Shown here piece after piece: positions 55,598-64,000 of a stretch of 64,000 bases of DNA. The stretch lies in contig NZ_FUXW01000001.1 in NCBI RefSeq assembly GCF_900167005.1, positions 248,001 to 312,000 on the forward strand. The letters run 5' to 3'. The stretch's first letter is position 1. Every line of letters begins with the position of its first letter. The translations under genes and the position numbers were made by a program. The DNA is from Butyricicoccus pullicaecorum DSM 23266. GTDB taxonomy: Bacteria > Bacillota > Clostridia > Oscillospirales > Butyricicoccaceae. The notes below the pieces were generated by a model. The model did not search any database. It had not been told where the DNA came from and worked only from the letters and a program-made list of their open reading frames with translations.

Positions 55598-56527
55598 TTA
55601 AAGCACAAGTGCCTCACGCAGGGCACGGAGCGAAGCGATGTGACCGTCGAGCATGGACATGGTCAGATCTTCCATCTCGAGCGCGACCACATCGTCGTAG
55701 CCGCACATGCGAACGACCGAGAAAAATTCCTGCCACCACTGTACGCCGTGACCGGCGCCGACAGCGACATAATTCCACGAACGCTTTGCAAAATCATTGA
55801 TGCCCTTGGTGTCGAGTACACCGTTCGGGCCGATCAGACGGCGCTCCATGCGGGAGTCCTTGCCGTGGACGTGATAGAGTGCACCGGCTTCACCAAGTAC
55901 ACGCGCGGCTTCCATGGGATCGCCGCCCATCCAGAACAGGTGTGAGGGGTCAAGGTTCATACCGATCAGGTCGCTGCCCACTGCTTCGCGCAGACGCAGG
56001 CAGGTTTCCGGATTGTATACCAGCTGCATGCCGTGGTTTTCCAGTGCAATCTTTTCAATGCCGCAGTCGGCAGCCATGCGCACGATGTCGCGCCACATGG
56101 GGATGGCGACTTCCTCCCACTGATAACGCAGGATGTCCTGTGTCTCGGGCGGCCAGGAGGTCGTGACCCAAACCGGGGTGCGGTCACCCGGGCAGCCGGC
56201 AGGCAGACCGCTCATCATAACAATCTTATGGATACCGAGCTGCTCAGCGAGCTGGAAGGTTTTCTGGGTGACTTCCATATCCTTCTTATATGCAAGGGGA
56301 TTGCCCGAGCAGTTGAGTGCACACAGAGACAGGCCGCGCGAGCGCATCGCGTCGTACCATTTTGTGCGTGCAGATTTGTTCGAAACGACCGTGTCAAGAT
56401 CGATGTGCGGGGCGCTTGACCAGTTGCCTGTGCCGATTTCCAGGCAGGAAATGCGTTCACGCACACAGAAGTCAAGCATTTCTTCGTAGGGCATATCCAG
56501 GGTGCAGGTCTTAATACCGAGTTTCAT
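55598..56527 (-). CDS. Sugar phosphate isomerase/epimerase family TIM-barrel protein (IolE/IolI-like)
   Basis: 309 residues from ATG 56527, 9 bases behind GAGG; the ATG two codons earlier is too close to that site. AP-endonuclease-2/xylose-isomerase fold: LGIKTCTLDMPYEEMLDF, then ISCLEIGTGNW, IALENHGMQL, IGMNLDPSHLFWMGGDP and LYHVHGKDSR give the metal ligands Glu, Asp, His in family order, and the last strand ends with VVALEMED. Probably isomerises or dehydrates the product of the neighbouring dehydrogenase. Same strand as iolG, 207 bases upstream of it, with a separate iolG promoter between. Confidence 0.83.
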   Translation of the reverse strand: MKLGIKTCTLDMPYEEMLDFCVRERISCLEIGTGNWSSAPHIDLDTVVSNKSARTKWYDAMRSRGLSLCALNCSGNPLAYKKDMEVTQKTFQLAEQLGIHKIVMMSGLPAGCPGDRTPVWVTTSWPPETQDILRYQWEEVAIPMWRDIVRMAADCGIEKIALENHGMQLVYNPETCLRLREAVGSDLIGMNLDPSHLFWMGGDPMEAARVLGEAGALYHVHGKDSRMERRLIGPNGVLDTKGINDFAKRSWNYVAVGAGHGVQWWQEFFSVVRMCGYDDVVALEMEDLTMSMLDGHIASLRALREALVL

Positions 56528-56622
56528 GGTCATATTCCTCATTTCTGTCTGAAGTATTTTGTGCAATTTGTCTTTGTACGAAATGACGTCAGTCAAAGAG
56601 TACAAAAAAAATGAAACGTTAA

Positions 56623-56637
56623 TGTGCAACTTGCACA
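56623..56637. promoter_or_regulatory. Palindrome TGTGCAA-C-TTGCACA
   Basis: Perfect 7-1-7 inverted repeat in the divergent region between the isomerase gene and the sugar-binding-protein gene. The half-site TGTGCAA also occurs near 55579, 55585 and 56556. A likely regulator-binding motif. Confidence 0.5.
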
Positions 56638-56723
56638 ATGAAAATGGTGATTGTTGGGGAAGTGAGGCGAAAAAACGCAGAATTGTGTGTTGTCTTTTTT
56701 ATTTTAGAGCAGGGGTGACAAAA

Positions 56724-56840
56724 ATGCAAGCAGAAAGGTCACAACAAAAGACACAGAGAACAATACAAAGAACATCAAAATATATTCAAAAATTTATTGA
56801 GATTGCCGAGAAGAAAAGAGAAAAGGCACAAGGCACATAA
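56724..56840 (+). CDS. Possible 38-residue basic peptide
   Basis: Frame from ATG 56724 with AGGGGTGAC 4 bases upstream to TAA at 56840. The peptide is very basic and helical (ERSQQKTQRTIQRTSKYIQK, then IEIAEKKREKAQGT). A longer frame begins at 56559 without a ribosome site. It lies in an otherwise gene-free, AT-rich 516-base control region (56528-57043). Could be a chance frame; no terminator or promoter of its own was seen. Confidence 0.25.
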   Translation: MQAERSQQKTQRTIQRTSKYIQKFIEIAEKKREKAQGT

Positions 56841-56928
56841 AAAATAAATCGGAATTGTAAATTTCTTAATCGAATTCCACAAAGTCAGAATCGAAAATTA
56901 AGCATACTTACAATAGTGCACAATCTCC

Positions 56929-56957
56929 TTGACAGCGTCCGGTGGAGGACTTAAAAT
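56929..56957 (+). promoter_or_regulatory. Promoter of the sugar ABC transporter operon
   Basis: TTGACA, 17 bases, TAAAAT. GTGCACAAT lies just upstream (about 56917). Confidence 0.78.
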
Positions 56958-57043
56958 ATAGACAATGACCTGTGTATTTCACAGGGGTAAATTTAGCGTT
57001 CCGCACAAAAGCGGGGCGCGTGAAGAAAAGAGAGGTTTGCATT

Positions 57044-58069
57044 ATGAAAGTGAAGAAGTTAATGGCAGCAGCGCTGGTCGGTTCTATGGCTCTGTCTCTG
57101 GCAGCTTGCGGCGGTACCACGACTGAGGACACCAAGGGCTCTGAGAGCGCTGACACCTCCACCGCTGAGGCTGGCGACGGCAACTACAACATTAGCGTCA
57201 TCCTGAAGACCACCGCTTCCGAGTACTGGGGTTATGTAAAGGCTGGTGCTGAGGCTTACGGCAAGGATCATCCGAATGTAAAAGTTGAAGTTAAGGGCGC
57301 TTCCTCTGAGACTGCTTATGATGAGCAGTTGGGCATGATTGAGACCGAACTGAGCAATGCCTCCAATGATGGCTTTGTTATTGCTCCGCTGCAGGCTGAT
57401 ATGGTTAAGACTAAGATTGCGGGCCAGACTAAGCCGATCGCAGCAGTTGACACCGATATCGATGCTCCCGAAGTCTTCACTTTCGTTGGTACCGGTAACG
57501 AAGCAGCTGGTAAGCTGGGCGGCGCTGCTGCAGTAGAAGCTGCAAAGGCTGCTGGCTGGGAAGAGATTAAGGCAATCGAGATTTGCGGTGTACAGGGCGA
57601 CTCCACCAACGAGGCTCGTAAGGCTGGTTACATGGCTGGTATCGAAGAGGCTGGCGGCGACTTCCTCGAGGAAGAGACCCAGTACGCTGAGGCTACCGCT
57701 GATAAGGCTGTAAACTGCATGGAAGCAATCATGCAGAAGTTCCCGGACGGCATCGCAATCATCTGTGCAAACAACGATGATATGGCTATGGCAGCTGCTC
57801 GTACCGGTAAGGCAAACCCGAACTATGCAAACACCATTTACCTCGGTTTTGACGGCATCCAGGCTGCATGTCAGTCCATCCTGAAGGGCGAGCTGACCAT
57901 GTCTGTTGCACAGCAGGGCTACGAGATGGGTTACAAGTCTGTTGAGGCTGTTGTACAGAAGCTCGACGGCGCTACCGATATCCCGGACTTCATCGACTCT
58001 GGTGCAGACGTTGTAACTCTGGACAACGCTCAGGAGCGCATGGACACCCTGAAGGGCTACCTGGCATAA
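57044..58069 (+). CDS. Sugar (ribose/inositol type) ABC transporter binding lipoprotein
   Basis: 341 residues from ATG 57044 (the longer frame lies in the control region). Signal peptide ends in lipobox LAAC with Cys 23, then a Thr/Ser/Glu-rich tether. Periplasmic-binding-protein type I domain: NISVILKTTASEYWGYVKAG, DGFVIAPLQADMVKTKI, PIAAVDTDIDAPEVFTFVGTGN and ICANNDDMAMAAARTG resemble RbsB and IbpA. Highly biased codons suggest strong expression. The location beside iolG-type genes favours a polyol or sugar substrate such as inositol; this is inference. Confidence 0.9.
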   Translation: MKVKKLMAAALVGSMALSLAACGGTTTEDTKGSESADTSTAEAGDGNYNISVILKTTASEYWGYVKAGAEAYGKDHPNVKVEVKGASSETAYDEQLGMIETELSNASNDGFVIAPLQADMVKTKIAGQTKPIAAVDTDIDAPEVFTFVGTGNEAAGKLGGAAAVEAAKAAGWEEIKAIEICGVQGDSTNEARKAGYMAGIEEAGGDFLEEETQYAEATADKAVNCMEAIMQKFPDGIAIICANNDDMAMAAARTGKANPNYANTIYLGFDGIQAACQSILKGELTMSVAQQGYEMGYKSVEAVVQKLDGATDIPDFIDSGADVVTLDNAQERMDTLKGYLA

Positions 58070-58116
58070 TTTAATCCAGCGTACACACTTTTTCTCGACA
58101 GTTAATTAGAGAGAGC

Positions 58117-58154
58117 ACTCCCGCCCTGGGCCTGAGGGCTGGGGCGGGAGTTTT
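58117..58154 (+). terminator. Hairpin between binding protein and transporter genes
   Basis: ACTCCCGCCC ... GGGCGGGAGT followed by TTTT. Probably a partial terminator that lets the binding protein be made in excess over ATPase and permease, as is common in such operons. Confidence 0.82.
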
Positions 58155-58291
58155 ATGTCTGCTTCCTGAAAAACTTCTATGGACGGAGCGACAGCCGTGT
58201 CCAGTAAAGGGGACGGTTAAGATCGCGCCGAGAGCGATTTTCGAGAATTTGCTCCGCACCCCCATCTCGGAGAAGAACAGGTGATGAATCG

Positions 58292-59797
58292 ATGAGTGAA
58301 TATGTAGTAGAATTGAAAAATGCGGTGAAGCTTTTCCCTGGCGTCGTCGCACTGAAAAACATGCACCTCAACGTCAAGCCCGGTGAGATTCTGGGTCTGA
58401 TCGGTGAGAATGGCGCGGGTAAATCCACGCTGATCAAGGTGCTCACTGGTGTACACCAGCCTGATGAAGGCGAAATCTATGTAGAAGGCCAGCTCAAAAA
58501 GTTCAAGGACCCCAACGAGTCCGCTGCTGCAGGTATCGCTTGCGTATACCAGGAGCTGAACATCGAGCCCCTTCTGAGCATTACCGACAACATTTTTATC
58601 AACAAGTGGATCAAAAAGGGTGGTCTGCTTGACTATCCCACCATGCATAAGAAGGCAAAGGAAGTCATGGCGTCTCTGGGCCAGGACATCGATCCGCACA
58701 AGCCGGCGGGTACCTTCGGTATGGGCGTTCAGCAGATGATTGAGATTGCAAAGGCAGTCCTGATCGATGCGAAGATGATTATCATGGACGAGCCTACTTC
58801 GTCCCTCGGCGAGAAGGAAGTCGAACAGCTGATGAAGACCTGCCGTGACCTGAAGGCACGCGGCATCGGCATCGTGTTCGTTTCTCATAAGCTGGAAGAG
58901 CTGTTCGAGCTGTGTGACCGTGTTACCGTTATCCGTGACGGTGAGTTCATCGAGACCCGAGACACCAAGGATTGGGACAATGACTCGCTGATTACCGCAA
59001 TGGTAGGCCGCAGCCTGGACAATCAGTTCCCCAAGGAGTTCGGTCAGAAGAGTGCCGAGCCGGTTCTGAAGGTTGAGAACCTGCAGGAGGGCGGCGTACT
59101 CTTTGGTGTTGACTTTGAGGCATACGGCGGACAGATTCTGGGCTTTGCGGGCCTGGTTGGTGCCGGCCGTACCGAGACCATGCGCGCGATCTTCGGTGCA
59201 GATCCGATTGATGGCGGCAAGGTTTACATCCATGGCAAGGAAGTCAGCATTAAGAATCCGCGTCAGGCCATCAACAATGGCATTGCGTTCCTCACCGAGG
59301 ATCGTAAGGGTCAGGGTCTGGTTCTGGCACAGACCATTCGTACCAATCTGATCCTTGCAAACATGAAGCGTTTTTGTAATGGTCCCTTCCTGAACGAGAA
59401 GAAGATCGTAGAGTCTGGTCAGGAACACATCAAGTCCCTGCGCATCAAGACCCCGTCGATCGATGAGATCGTTGGTCAGCTGTCTGGTGGTAACCAGCAG
59501 AAGGTTGTTATCGGTAAGTGGCTGAATGCGGACGCAGACATCTTTATCTTTGACGAGCCGACTCGTGGTATTGACGTCGGTGCAAAGGTCGAAGTATATA
59601 ACGTCATGAACAGCCTGGTCAAGGCCGGCAAGTGCGTCATTATGATCTCTTCGGAAATGCCCGAGATCCTGGGCATGAGCGACCGCGTTGTCGTTATGCG
59701 CGGCGGTAAGGTTATGGCGACGGTTGACCGAGACAGCAAACATTTCAATCAGGAAGATATCATGAAGGCTGCATGGGGAGGAACATTAGATGGCTAA
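58292..59797 (+). CDS. Sugar ABC transporter ATPase (RbsA/MglA type)
   Basis: 501 residues, two ABC domains. The first half has Walker A GENGAGKST near 39-47, a modified signature MGVQQMIEIAK and Walker B MIIMDEPTSSL. The second half lacks a proper P-loop (FAGLVGAGRTE) but has signature LSGGNQQK and DEPTRGIDVGAK, the usual RbsA-type asymmetry. It energises uptake with the permease that follows; their genes overlap by 8 bases. The 222-base gap before it holds the attenuating hairpin and no gene. Confidence 0.93.
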   Translation: MSEYVVELKNAVKLFPGVVALKNMHLNVKPGEILGLIGENGAGKSTLIKVLTGVHQPDEGEIYVEGQLKKFKDPNESAAAGIACVYQELNIEPLLSITDNIFINKWIKKGGLLDYPTMHKKAKEVMASLGQDIDPHKPAGTFGMGVQQMIEIAKAVLIDAKMIIMDEPTSSLGEKEVEQLMKTCRDLKARGIGIVFVSHKLEELFELCDRVTVIRDGEFIETRDTKDWDNDSLITAMVGRSLDNQFPKEFGQKSAEPVLKVENLQEGGVLFGVDFEAYGGQILGFAGLVGAGRTETMRAIFGADPIDGGKVYIHGKEVSIKNPRQAINNGIAFLTEDRKGQGLVLAQTIRTNLILANMKRFCNGPFLNEKKIVESGQEHIKSLRIKTPSIDEIVGQLSGGNQQKVVIGKWLNADADIFIFDEPTRGIDVGAKVEVYNVMNSLVKAGKCVIMISSEMPEILGMSDRVVVMRGGKVMATVDRDSKHFNQEDIMKAAWGGTLDG

Positions 59798-60791
59798 GAC
59801 GATGACAAAGAAAAAAGGCGGCAATGGTGTATCGCTTGGTACCCTGGCTGCACTGGTAGTTCTGTGTGTGATTCTGGCAATTGCTTCGCCGAACTTCTTG
59901 AATTATAACAATATTATGAGTATTTTCAAACAGTGCACATTTAATGCATTTGTTTCGGTTGGTATGCTGCTCTGTTTGATTACTGCTGGCATTGAGCTTT
60001 CGGTTGGTGCAAACGCAATTTTCTGCTCGTGCCTGATGGGCATGCTGCTACAGAAGGGTATTACAGATAATGGCGTTGTTATGGTTATCGTTGCACTGGT
60101 TGCTGGTACTGCAATCGGCCTGATCAACGGCCTGCTGCTCACCCGCCTGCATCTGCCTCATCCCTTCGTTTCTACTCTGGGTATGAAGAACGTTCTGTGG
60201 GGCGCTGCTCTGTTGGTTACCAGTTCTCAGATCGTTTCGGGCTTCCCGGAGACTACGGCTTGGTTCGGTGGTTCGGATGTCGGTGGTTTCCCGATTGCAT
60301 TTATTTTTGTTATCATTCTGTACATTGTAATGCACATTTTCCTGACCAAGACGACTCTGGGTCGTTCGATCTACTGTGTTGGCGGTAACCCGGAAGCAGC
60401 TCGTCTGTCCGGTATCAACTCCGCAAACGTTCTGACTTTCTGCTACACCTTCTCCGGTCTGATGGCGGCAATTGCTGGTGTTTATACCACCGGTCGTTCT
60501 GGTATCTGTAATGGTGCCGCAGCAATCCAGCCGTACGATACCGACGCAATCGCAGCCTGCATCATCGGCGGCGCATCCTTCATGGGCGGCAAGGGCACCA
60601 TGGCAGGTACTATGGTCGGCGTTCTGATCATCGGTGTTCTGCGTAACGGCTTCACTCTGCTGTCTTTTGATACTGCGCTCCAGAACCTGGTACTCGGCCT
60701 GGTTATCATCCTGGCAGTCCTGATGGACGTTACCCGTGAGCGTATGGAGGCTAAGGCTCGTCGTATGGCAGCTGCAAACTCCGCAAAGTAA
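59790..60791 (+). CDS. Sugar ABC transporter permease (RbsC type)
   Basis: 333 residues, about eight to ten spans, BPD_transp_2 family. LVVLCVILAIASPNFLNYNN is the first span and periplasmic loop, GMLLCLITAGIELSVGA and HPFVSTLGM are family motifs, and GGNPEAARLSGIN (the EAA-like coupling helix) and GGASFMGGKGTMAGTMVG follow. Forms the membrane channel for the RbsA-type ATPase and binding protein. Begins inside the ATPase gene (overlap of 8 bases) and ends in a strong terminator. Confidence 0.93.
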   Translation: MAKTMTKKKGGNGVSLGTLAALVVLCVILAIASPNFLNYNNIMSIFKQCTFNAFVSVGMLLCLITAGIELSVGANAIFCSCLMGMLLQKGITDNGVVMVIVALVAGTAIGLINGLLLTRLHLPHPFVSTLGMKNVLWGAALLVTSSQIVSGFPETTAWFGGSDVGGFPIAFIFVIILYIVMHIFLTKTTLGRSIYCVGGNPEAARLSGINSANVLTFCYTFSGLMAAIAGVYTTGRSGICNGAAAIQPYDTDAIAACIIGGASFMGGKGTMAGTMVGVLIIGVLRNGFTLLSFDTALQNLVLGLVIILAVLMDVTRERMEAKARRMAAANSAK

Positions 60792-60810
60792 GTTCATACT
60801 TGCAAATAAA

Positions 60811-60838
60811 AAAAGAAGCGCCGAAGCGCTTCTTTTTT
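60811..60838. terminator. Bidirectional terminator
   Basis: AAAAGAAGCGC-CGAA-GCGCTTCTTTT with a T-run, between converging genes. Confidence 0.92.
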
Positions 60839-61239
60839 TATTTGTTTTCGTCGTGTGCCTGACGCTGCTGCTGGATTGCCGCGTGTTCGGCTTCCAGCTC
60901 GTGGTAGAGCGCACTGATACACCAGGACGCATTGGTTGGGGTAACGACCGCCTTGAGGCGCACGCCGCCTGCACGGCGGATCTCCGCCAGAAAGGCATCG
61001 AGCTGCGGCTCGGTAAAATTATGGAAGATCAGCATTTCCTGCGTAAAGAGTTCCCCTTCCAGCGGTTCAGCGTCGGCGTATGCGGGCAGACCGACCAGAC
61101 GACCGAGCGGAAGCGTAAATTCATCCGGCGATACCGTATGGATGCGCAGTCCCAGTTTGACCGCAGCCATCTTGATTTTGGCAGCTTTGGTGCCGTTCAG
61201 ATTACAGCACAAAACGGTCGCGCGGTTTGGGTGTTTCAT
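60838..61239 (-). CDS. DUF3783-type protein
   Basis: 133 residues from ATG 61239 (GGAGG 8 bases upstream; the TTG codon before it is less likely). ATVLCCNLNGTKAAKIKMAA opens a small alpha/beta fold. EMLIFHNFTEPQLDAFLAEIRR and LKAVVTPTNASWCISALYHE match the DUF3783 pattern. The function is unknown. The gene is single, with a good promoter. Confidence 0.75.
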   Translation of the reverse strand: MKHPNRATVLCCNLNGTKAAKIKMAAVKLGLRIHTVSPDEFTLPLGRLVGLPAYADAEPLEGELFTQEMLIFHNFTEPQLDAFLAEIRRAGGVRLKAVVTPTNASWCISALYHELEAEHAAIQQQRQAHDENK

Positions 61240-61274
61240 CAAAATTTCCTCCTTTTCAATATGTAGATGATTTT

Positions 61275-61303
61275 AGTATAGCGTATGCTTTTGGCTGTGA
61301 CAA
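61275..61303 (-). promoter_or_regulatory. Promoter of the DUF3783 gene
   Basis: TTGTCA, 17 bases, TATACT on the minus strand. Confidence 0.78.
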
Positions 61304-61415
61304 GAGGCAGCGAAAGTTTATGCAGAGAAGTGTAACAAAAAACGCGGAAACTATGTACAATATACATAAAATTGACGCGATAAACTTGTCTTTTTGCTGA
61401 AAATAGACAAAATGC

Positions 61416-61444
61416 TTGCCTTTTTTGGTTGCCGGTGATATCAT
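61416..61444 (+). promoter_or_regulatory. Promoter of the secreted phosphatase gene
   Basis: TTGCCT, 17 bases, TATCAT. The palindromes TTGTCT/AGACAA (around 61386-61410) and ATGTA/TACAT (around 61352-61366) just upstream are possible operators. Confidence 0.6.
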
Positions 61445-61544
61445 TAGGTATCCGAAAAGCAGCTGAGGAAATATGTCTGCTTTTTATGTTGTCGTCCTCT
61501 GTGGACGGGAAGTACATCCAGATGTAAAAAAGGAGGAAACATTG

Positions 61545-63011
61545 ATGAGTGACAAGAGAATGCGCAGACTCGCTGCCCTGGGATTGGGCGCCGCACTAGC
61601 CATGACGTCACTGACCACAGCGTTTGCAGCGGACAAGGCTGCAACGGCAAAGGTCACGGTTGACAAGCAGCCAGCAGCGGTACAAGGCTACGAGATCGAC
61701 GGCAGCAACTATTACAAGCTGCGCGATCTGGCAGAAATCCTTGATTTTGGTCTGTCTTGGGATGCAGCAAGCTCGACTATCTCCATTGATTCCACCAGCT
61801 CGTACAAGGCAGATGCAACCAAGCTGATTCAGGGCAACTGGGCACCTGCAACGCGTGCACGCATTCAGGCTGTAATCGATGCAAATGCCAACAAGGGTAA
61901 GTACGTCGTATTTGATTTCGATAACACTTCGGTTATTTTCGATATTCAGGAAGCGCTTCTGGTTTATCAGATTGAGAACCTGGAATTCAAGATGACCCCG
62001 GAGCAGCTGCCCGACGTACTGGCAACCGGTATTCCCGACCTCAAGAAGGAACTGGGCAAGAGCCTGGACGGCAAGACCGTAACGCCCGAGACGCTGATTG
62101 CAGATATCACGAGCGATTACACCTGGCTGTATGAAAATTACAAGGGAATGAAGGGTACTAAGGATCTGTCGTACATCCATGCAACCAATCAGTATCAGGA
62201 TTTCGCGGCAAAGTTGCGCTATATGTACAGCTCGATCGGTGACAACTTTGACCATGCAGTATCCTATCCGTGGGTTACCTACCTGTTCACCGGTATGACG
62301 CCGGATGAAGTACAGAAGCTGGCAACGGCATCGCACACCTATTGGGCAAACTATGGCCGCTATGCAGAGGAAACTTGGACTTCGCCTATTGAACAGCCGG
62401 GTCAGTCTGGTGTCCTGTCGGTTAGCTTCGTAACCGGCCTGACCTTCACCGATGAACTGCTCGACCTGTATCATACCCTGATGGCAAACGGCATTGACGT
62501 TTACATCGTCTCGGCATCTCCGATTGATACCGTGCTTGCAGCAAGCAAGGTAATGGGCTATGACGTACCGGAAGACCATATCTTTGCAATGCGCAACAAG
62601 CTCGACGAGAACGGCGTTTACATCAATGAGTATGATTACGATTGGGGCGGCGAAGGCAAATATGCGCAGACCCAGGGCCCTGGCAAGAGCACGATCATCA
62701 CCAATTTCATCGCTCCCAAGTATGCCGGCGCAGGCCCGCTGATGGTCTTTGGCGACAGCGCAGGTGACTGGAACATGATGACCGATTGGATGGACGAAGG
62801 CGACACCCAGCTCGGCGTTATCTTCAACCGTTACCGCAAGCCCAGCGATCCGATTTGGGAAGGCTCGGTAGAGGCATCTAAGACCATCGGTCAGGCAGAT
62901 GCAAAGTTTGTACTCCAGGGTCGTGACGAGAATACCGGTGAACTGCGTCCGAGCGAGAAGTCGATTATGCTCGGCGAGACCGAAGAAGTTCTGGTTCGTC
63001 CGGCAAGCTAA
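61545..63011 (+). CDS. Secreted HAD-superfamily phosphatase with an N-terminal stalk-like domain
   Basis: 488 residues from ATG 61545 behind AAGGAGGAAAC. A signal peptide ends AFAAD (cleavage near 28-29). Residues 33-85 resemble the copper-amine-oxidase-N-like domain found on clostridial surface proteins (YEIDGSNYYKLRDLAEILDF). The rest is a HAD phosphatase: motif I VFDFDNTS (nucleophile D124, acid D126), motif II VYIVSASPI and motif IV FGDSAGDWNMM. The long cap between motifs I and II, with aromatic residues (DYTWLYENYKGMKG), sets substrate choice. Likely an extracellular phosphomonoesterase, perhaps for phosphoserine or phosphocholine-type compounds (inference). Confidence 0.85.
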   Translation: MSDKRMRRLAALGLGAALAMTSLTTAFAADKAATAKVTVDKQPAAVQGYEIDGSNYYKLRDLAEILDFGLSWDAASSTISIDSTSSYKADATKLIQGNWAPATRARIQAVIDANANKGKYVVFDFDNTSVIFDIQEALLVYQIENLEFKMTPEQLPDVLATGIPDLKKELGKSLDGKTVTPETLIADITSDYTWLYENYKGMKGTKDLSYIHATNQYQDFAAKLRYMYSSIGDNFDHAVSYPWVTYLFTGMTPDEVQKLATASHTYWANYGRYAEETWTSPIEQPGQSGVLSVSFVTGLTFTDELLDLYHTLMANGIDVYIVSASPIDTVLAASKVMGYDVPEDHIFAMRNKLDENGVYINEYDYDWGGEGKYAQTQGPGKSTIITNFIAPKYAGAGPLMVFGDSAGDWNMMTDWMDEGDTQLGVIFNRYRKPSDPIWEGSVEASKTIGQADAKFVLQGRDENTGELRPSEKSIMLGETEEVLVRPAS

Positions 63012-63051
63012 ATTTCGTGAAACGTACCATGTGATTGGTAAGTTAGTGAGC

Positions 63052-63082
63052 AAAAGGGACAGACGAAAGTCTGTCCCTTTTC
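63052..63082 (+). terminator. Terminator of the phosphatase gene
   Basis: AAAAGGGACAGAC-GAAA-GTCTGTCCCTTTT. Confidence 0.93.
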
Positions 63083-63112
63083 ATGTTGGCGTATGATGAT
63101 TGTGAATGAGAG

Positions 63113-63147
63113 AAAACAAGAGGACACTTGTGAAAGTGTCCTCTTGT
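63113..63147 (-). terminator. Terminator of purL
   Basis: ACAAGAGGACACTT/AAGTGTCCTCTTGT arms; on the minus strand TTTTC follows. Confidence 0.75.
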
Positions 63148-63210
63148 ACTATAAAATCTTACAACAATCGACAAAATCGGTTGTTTTCGTTTTTTTACGG
63201 GAAAACAGTC

Positions 63211-64000
63211 TTACTTAAAGTACTTCACGCCGTTTTCAAAGATGGGCTGGTACTTCTCGCCGTAGATATTCTTACCCACATACGGGCTGAAGCGCTCGGT
63301 GTGACCCATCTTACCGAGGACACGACCGTCAGGCGAGGTGATACCCTCGATTGCGCACATGGAGCCGTTGGGGTTGAATGCGATATCCATGGACGGATTG
63401 CCTGCAAGATCGGTGTACTGGAATGCGATCTGACCGTTTGCCTCCAGACGCTCGATCTCAGCCTGCGGCGCTACGAAGCGGCCCTCGCCGTGGGAGATAG
63501 CGATGGAGTGCAGGTCACCGACCTGGCAGGAGGACAGCCACGGACTCTTGACCGATGCAACGCGCGTGGTGACGTAGCTCGACTGATGGCGGCCGATGAG
63601 GTTGAAGGTCAGGGTCGGGCAGGTCTCGTCCAGATCACGGATTTCGCCGTAGGGAACCAGACCCAGCTTGATCAGTGCCTGGAAGCCGTTGCAGATACCG
63701 AGCATCAGGCCGTCACGCTTGCGCAGCAGCTCGTGTACTGCGTCCTTGATGCCGGGGTTACGCAGGAAGGAAGCGATGAACTTACCCGAACCGTCGGGCT
63801 CGTCACCGCCCGAGAAACCACCGGGGATAATGACCATTTGTGCACGGCGGATGGCTTCTTCCAGCTGTGCAGCAGACTGTGCCAGTGCGTCGGCAGAGAA
63901 GTTGCGGACAACGATGATCTCAGCTGCGCCGCCTGCGTTTTCGACTGCCTTAGCAGTGTCGTACTCGCAGTTGGTACCCGGGAAGACCGGAATGACCGCG
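63211..64000 (-). CDS. purL: Phosphoribosylformylglycinamidine synthase, C-terminal glutaminase part (cut by window edge)
   Basis: The frame is open from the right edge to TAA at 63211, giving about 262 residues of the glutamine amidotransferase domain of a large, single-chain PurL. VIPVFPGTNCEYDTAKAVENAGG opens this domain, VIIPGGFSGGDEPDGSG follows, and the nucleophile is in LMLGICNGFQALIKLG. The His/Glu pair lies in ISHGEGRF and near SPDGRVLGKMGHTERF. The enzyme makes FGAM in purine synthesis. The synthetase part must lie beyond the window. GATase domains of three-subunit systems (PurQ) are shorter and start with Met, which is not seen here. Confidence 0.93.
   Translation of the reverse strand, partial: AVIPVFPGTNCEYDTAKAVENAGGAAEIIVVRNFSADALAQSAAQLEEAIRRAQMVIIPGGFSGGDEPDGSGKFIASFLRNPGIKDAVHELLRKRDGLMLGICNGFQALIKLGLVPYGEIRDLDETCPTLTFNLIGRHQSSYVTTRVASVKSPWLSSCQVGDLHSIAISHGEGRFVAPQAEIERLEANGQIAFQYTDLAGNPSMDIAFNPNGSMCAIEGITSPDGRVLGKMGHTERFSPYVGKNIYGEKYQPIFENGVKYFK

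Overview
The window looks like chromosome from a Gram-positive, anaerobic, probably gut-dwelling member of the Clostridia (Oscillospirales-like). The reasons are GC-rich third codon positions, strong AGGAGG ribosome sites, Bacillota-type TTGACA-17-TATAAT promoters with short GC-rich terminators, an LCP cell-wall protein, an HPr, a TetM-like GTPase, DUF1846 and DUF3783 proteins, and a selenium-dependent molybdenum hydroxylase locus. Naming a genus would be a guess. No prophage, insertion sequence or CRISPR array was seen.

Region 1 (1-9.7 kb): a corrinoid ABC transporter (btuF-btuC-btuD plus an alpha/beta hydrolase) reads leftward from a cobalamin riboswitch with its own terminator. Next come a TetM-like ribosomal GTPase fused to a NYN/Rae1-type RNase domain, a ketopantoate reductase, an unannotated 35-residue peptide gene and a MATE exporter. 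Region 2 (9.8-15.6 kb): two tRNA-Leu genes flank an actin/ROK-like ATPase-fold protein. The first tRNA is followed by a 132-bp tandem repeat that carries its own 3' end. Then come a GIY-YIG/Nudix fusion, secG and a sugar nucleotidyltransferase. Region 3 (15.8-21.8 kb): pyruvate kinase and an LCP protein, a multi-hairpin repeat, an orphan recombinase-type HTH protein, a glycosyltransferase with a disturbed start, an HPr without Ser46, a LytTR protein and a TetR regulator.

Region 4 (21.9-43.3 kb) is the core of the window. ssnA, a short ygfK, hydA and a fused xanthine dehydrogenase form a purine/hydantoin catabolic operon, with a purine permease beside it. After a Sel1-repeat protein comes a second operon: a molybdopterin-binding protein, moaA, MOSC-MogA, a ModE DNA-binding domain, selD, yedF, yqeB, a NifS-like lyase, a DUF3343 protein, xdhC and mocA, with yqeC convergent to it. 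Together these can make molybdopterin, supply selenophosphate, mobilise selenium and insert it at the Mo centre of the hydroxylase. A ModE-like palindrome sits just upstream of the second operon's promoter. A second copy of the region-3 multi-hairpin repeat follows mocA, with compensatory changes in its stems.

Region 5 (43.3-64 kb): a GH19-like wall hydrolase, an EamA transporter, small membrane and zinc-ribbon proteins, a macro-domain protein, a fructuronate-reductase-like enzyme, an ABC-F ATPase, a DUF1846 protein and NAD(P)H-hydrate epimerase. Then comes an inositol/sugar module (iolG-like dehydrogenase, TIM-barrel isomerase, and a divergent binding protein, ATPase and permease), a DUF3783 protein, a secreted HAD phosphatase and the 3' end of purL.
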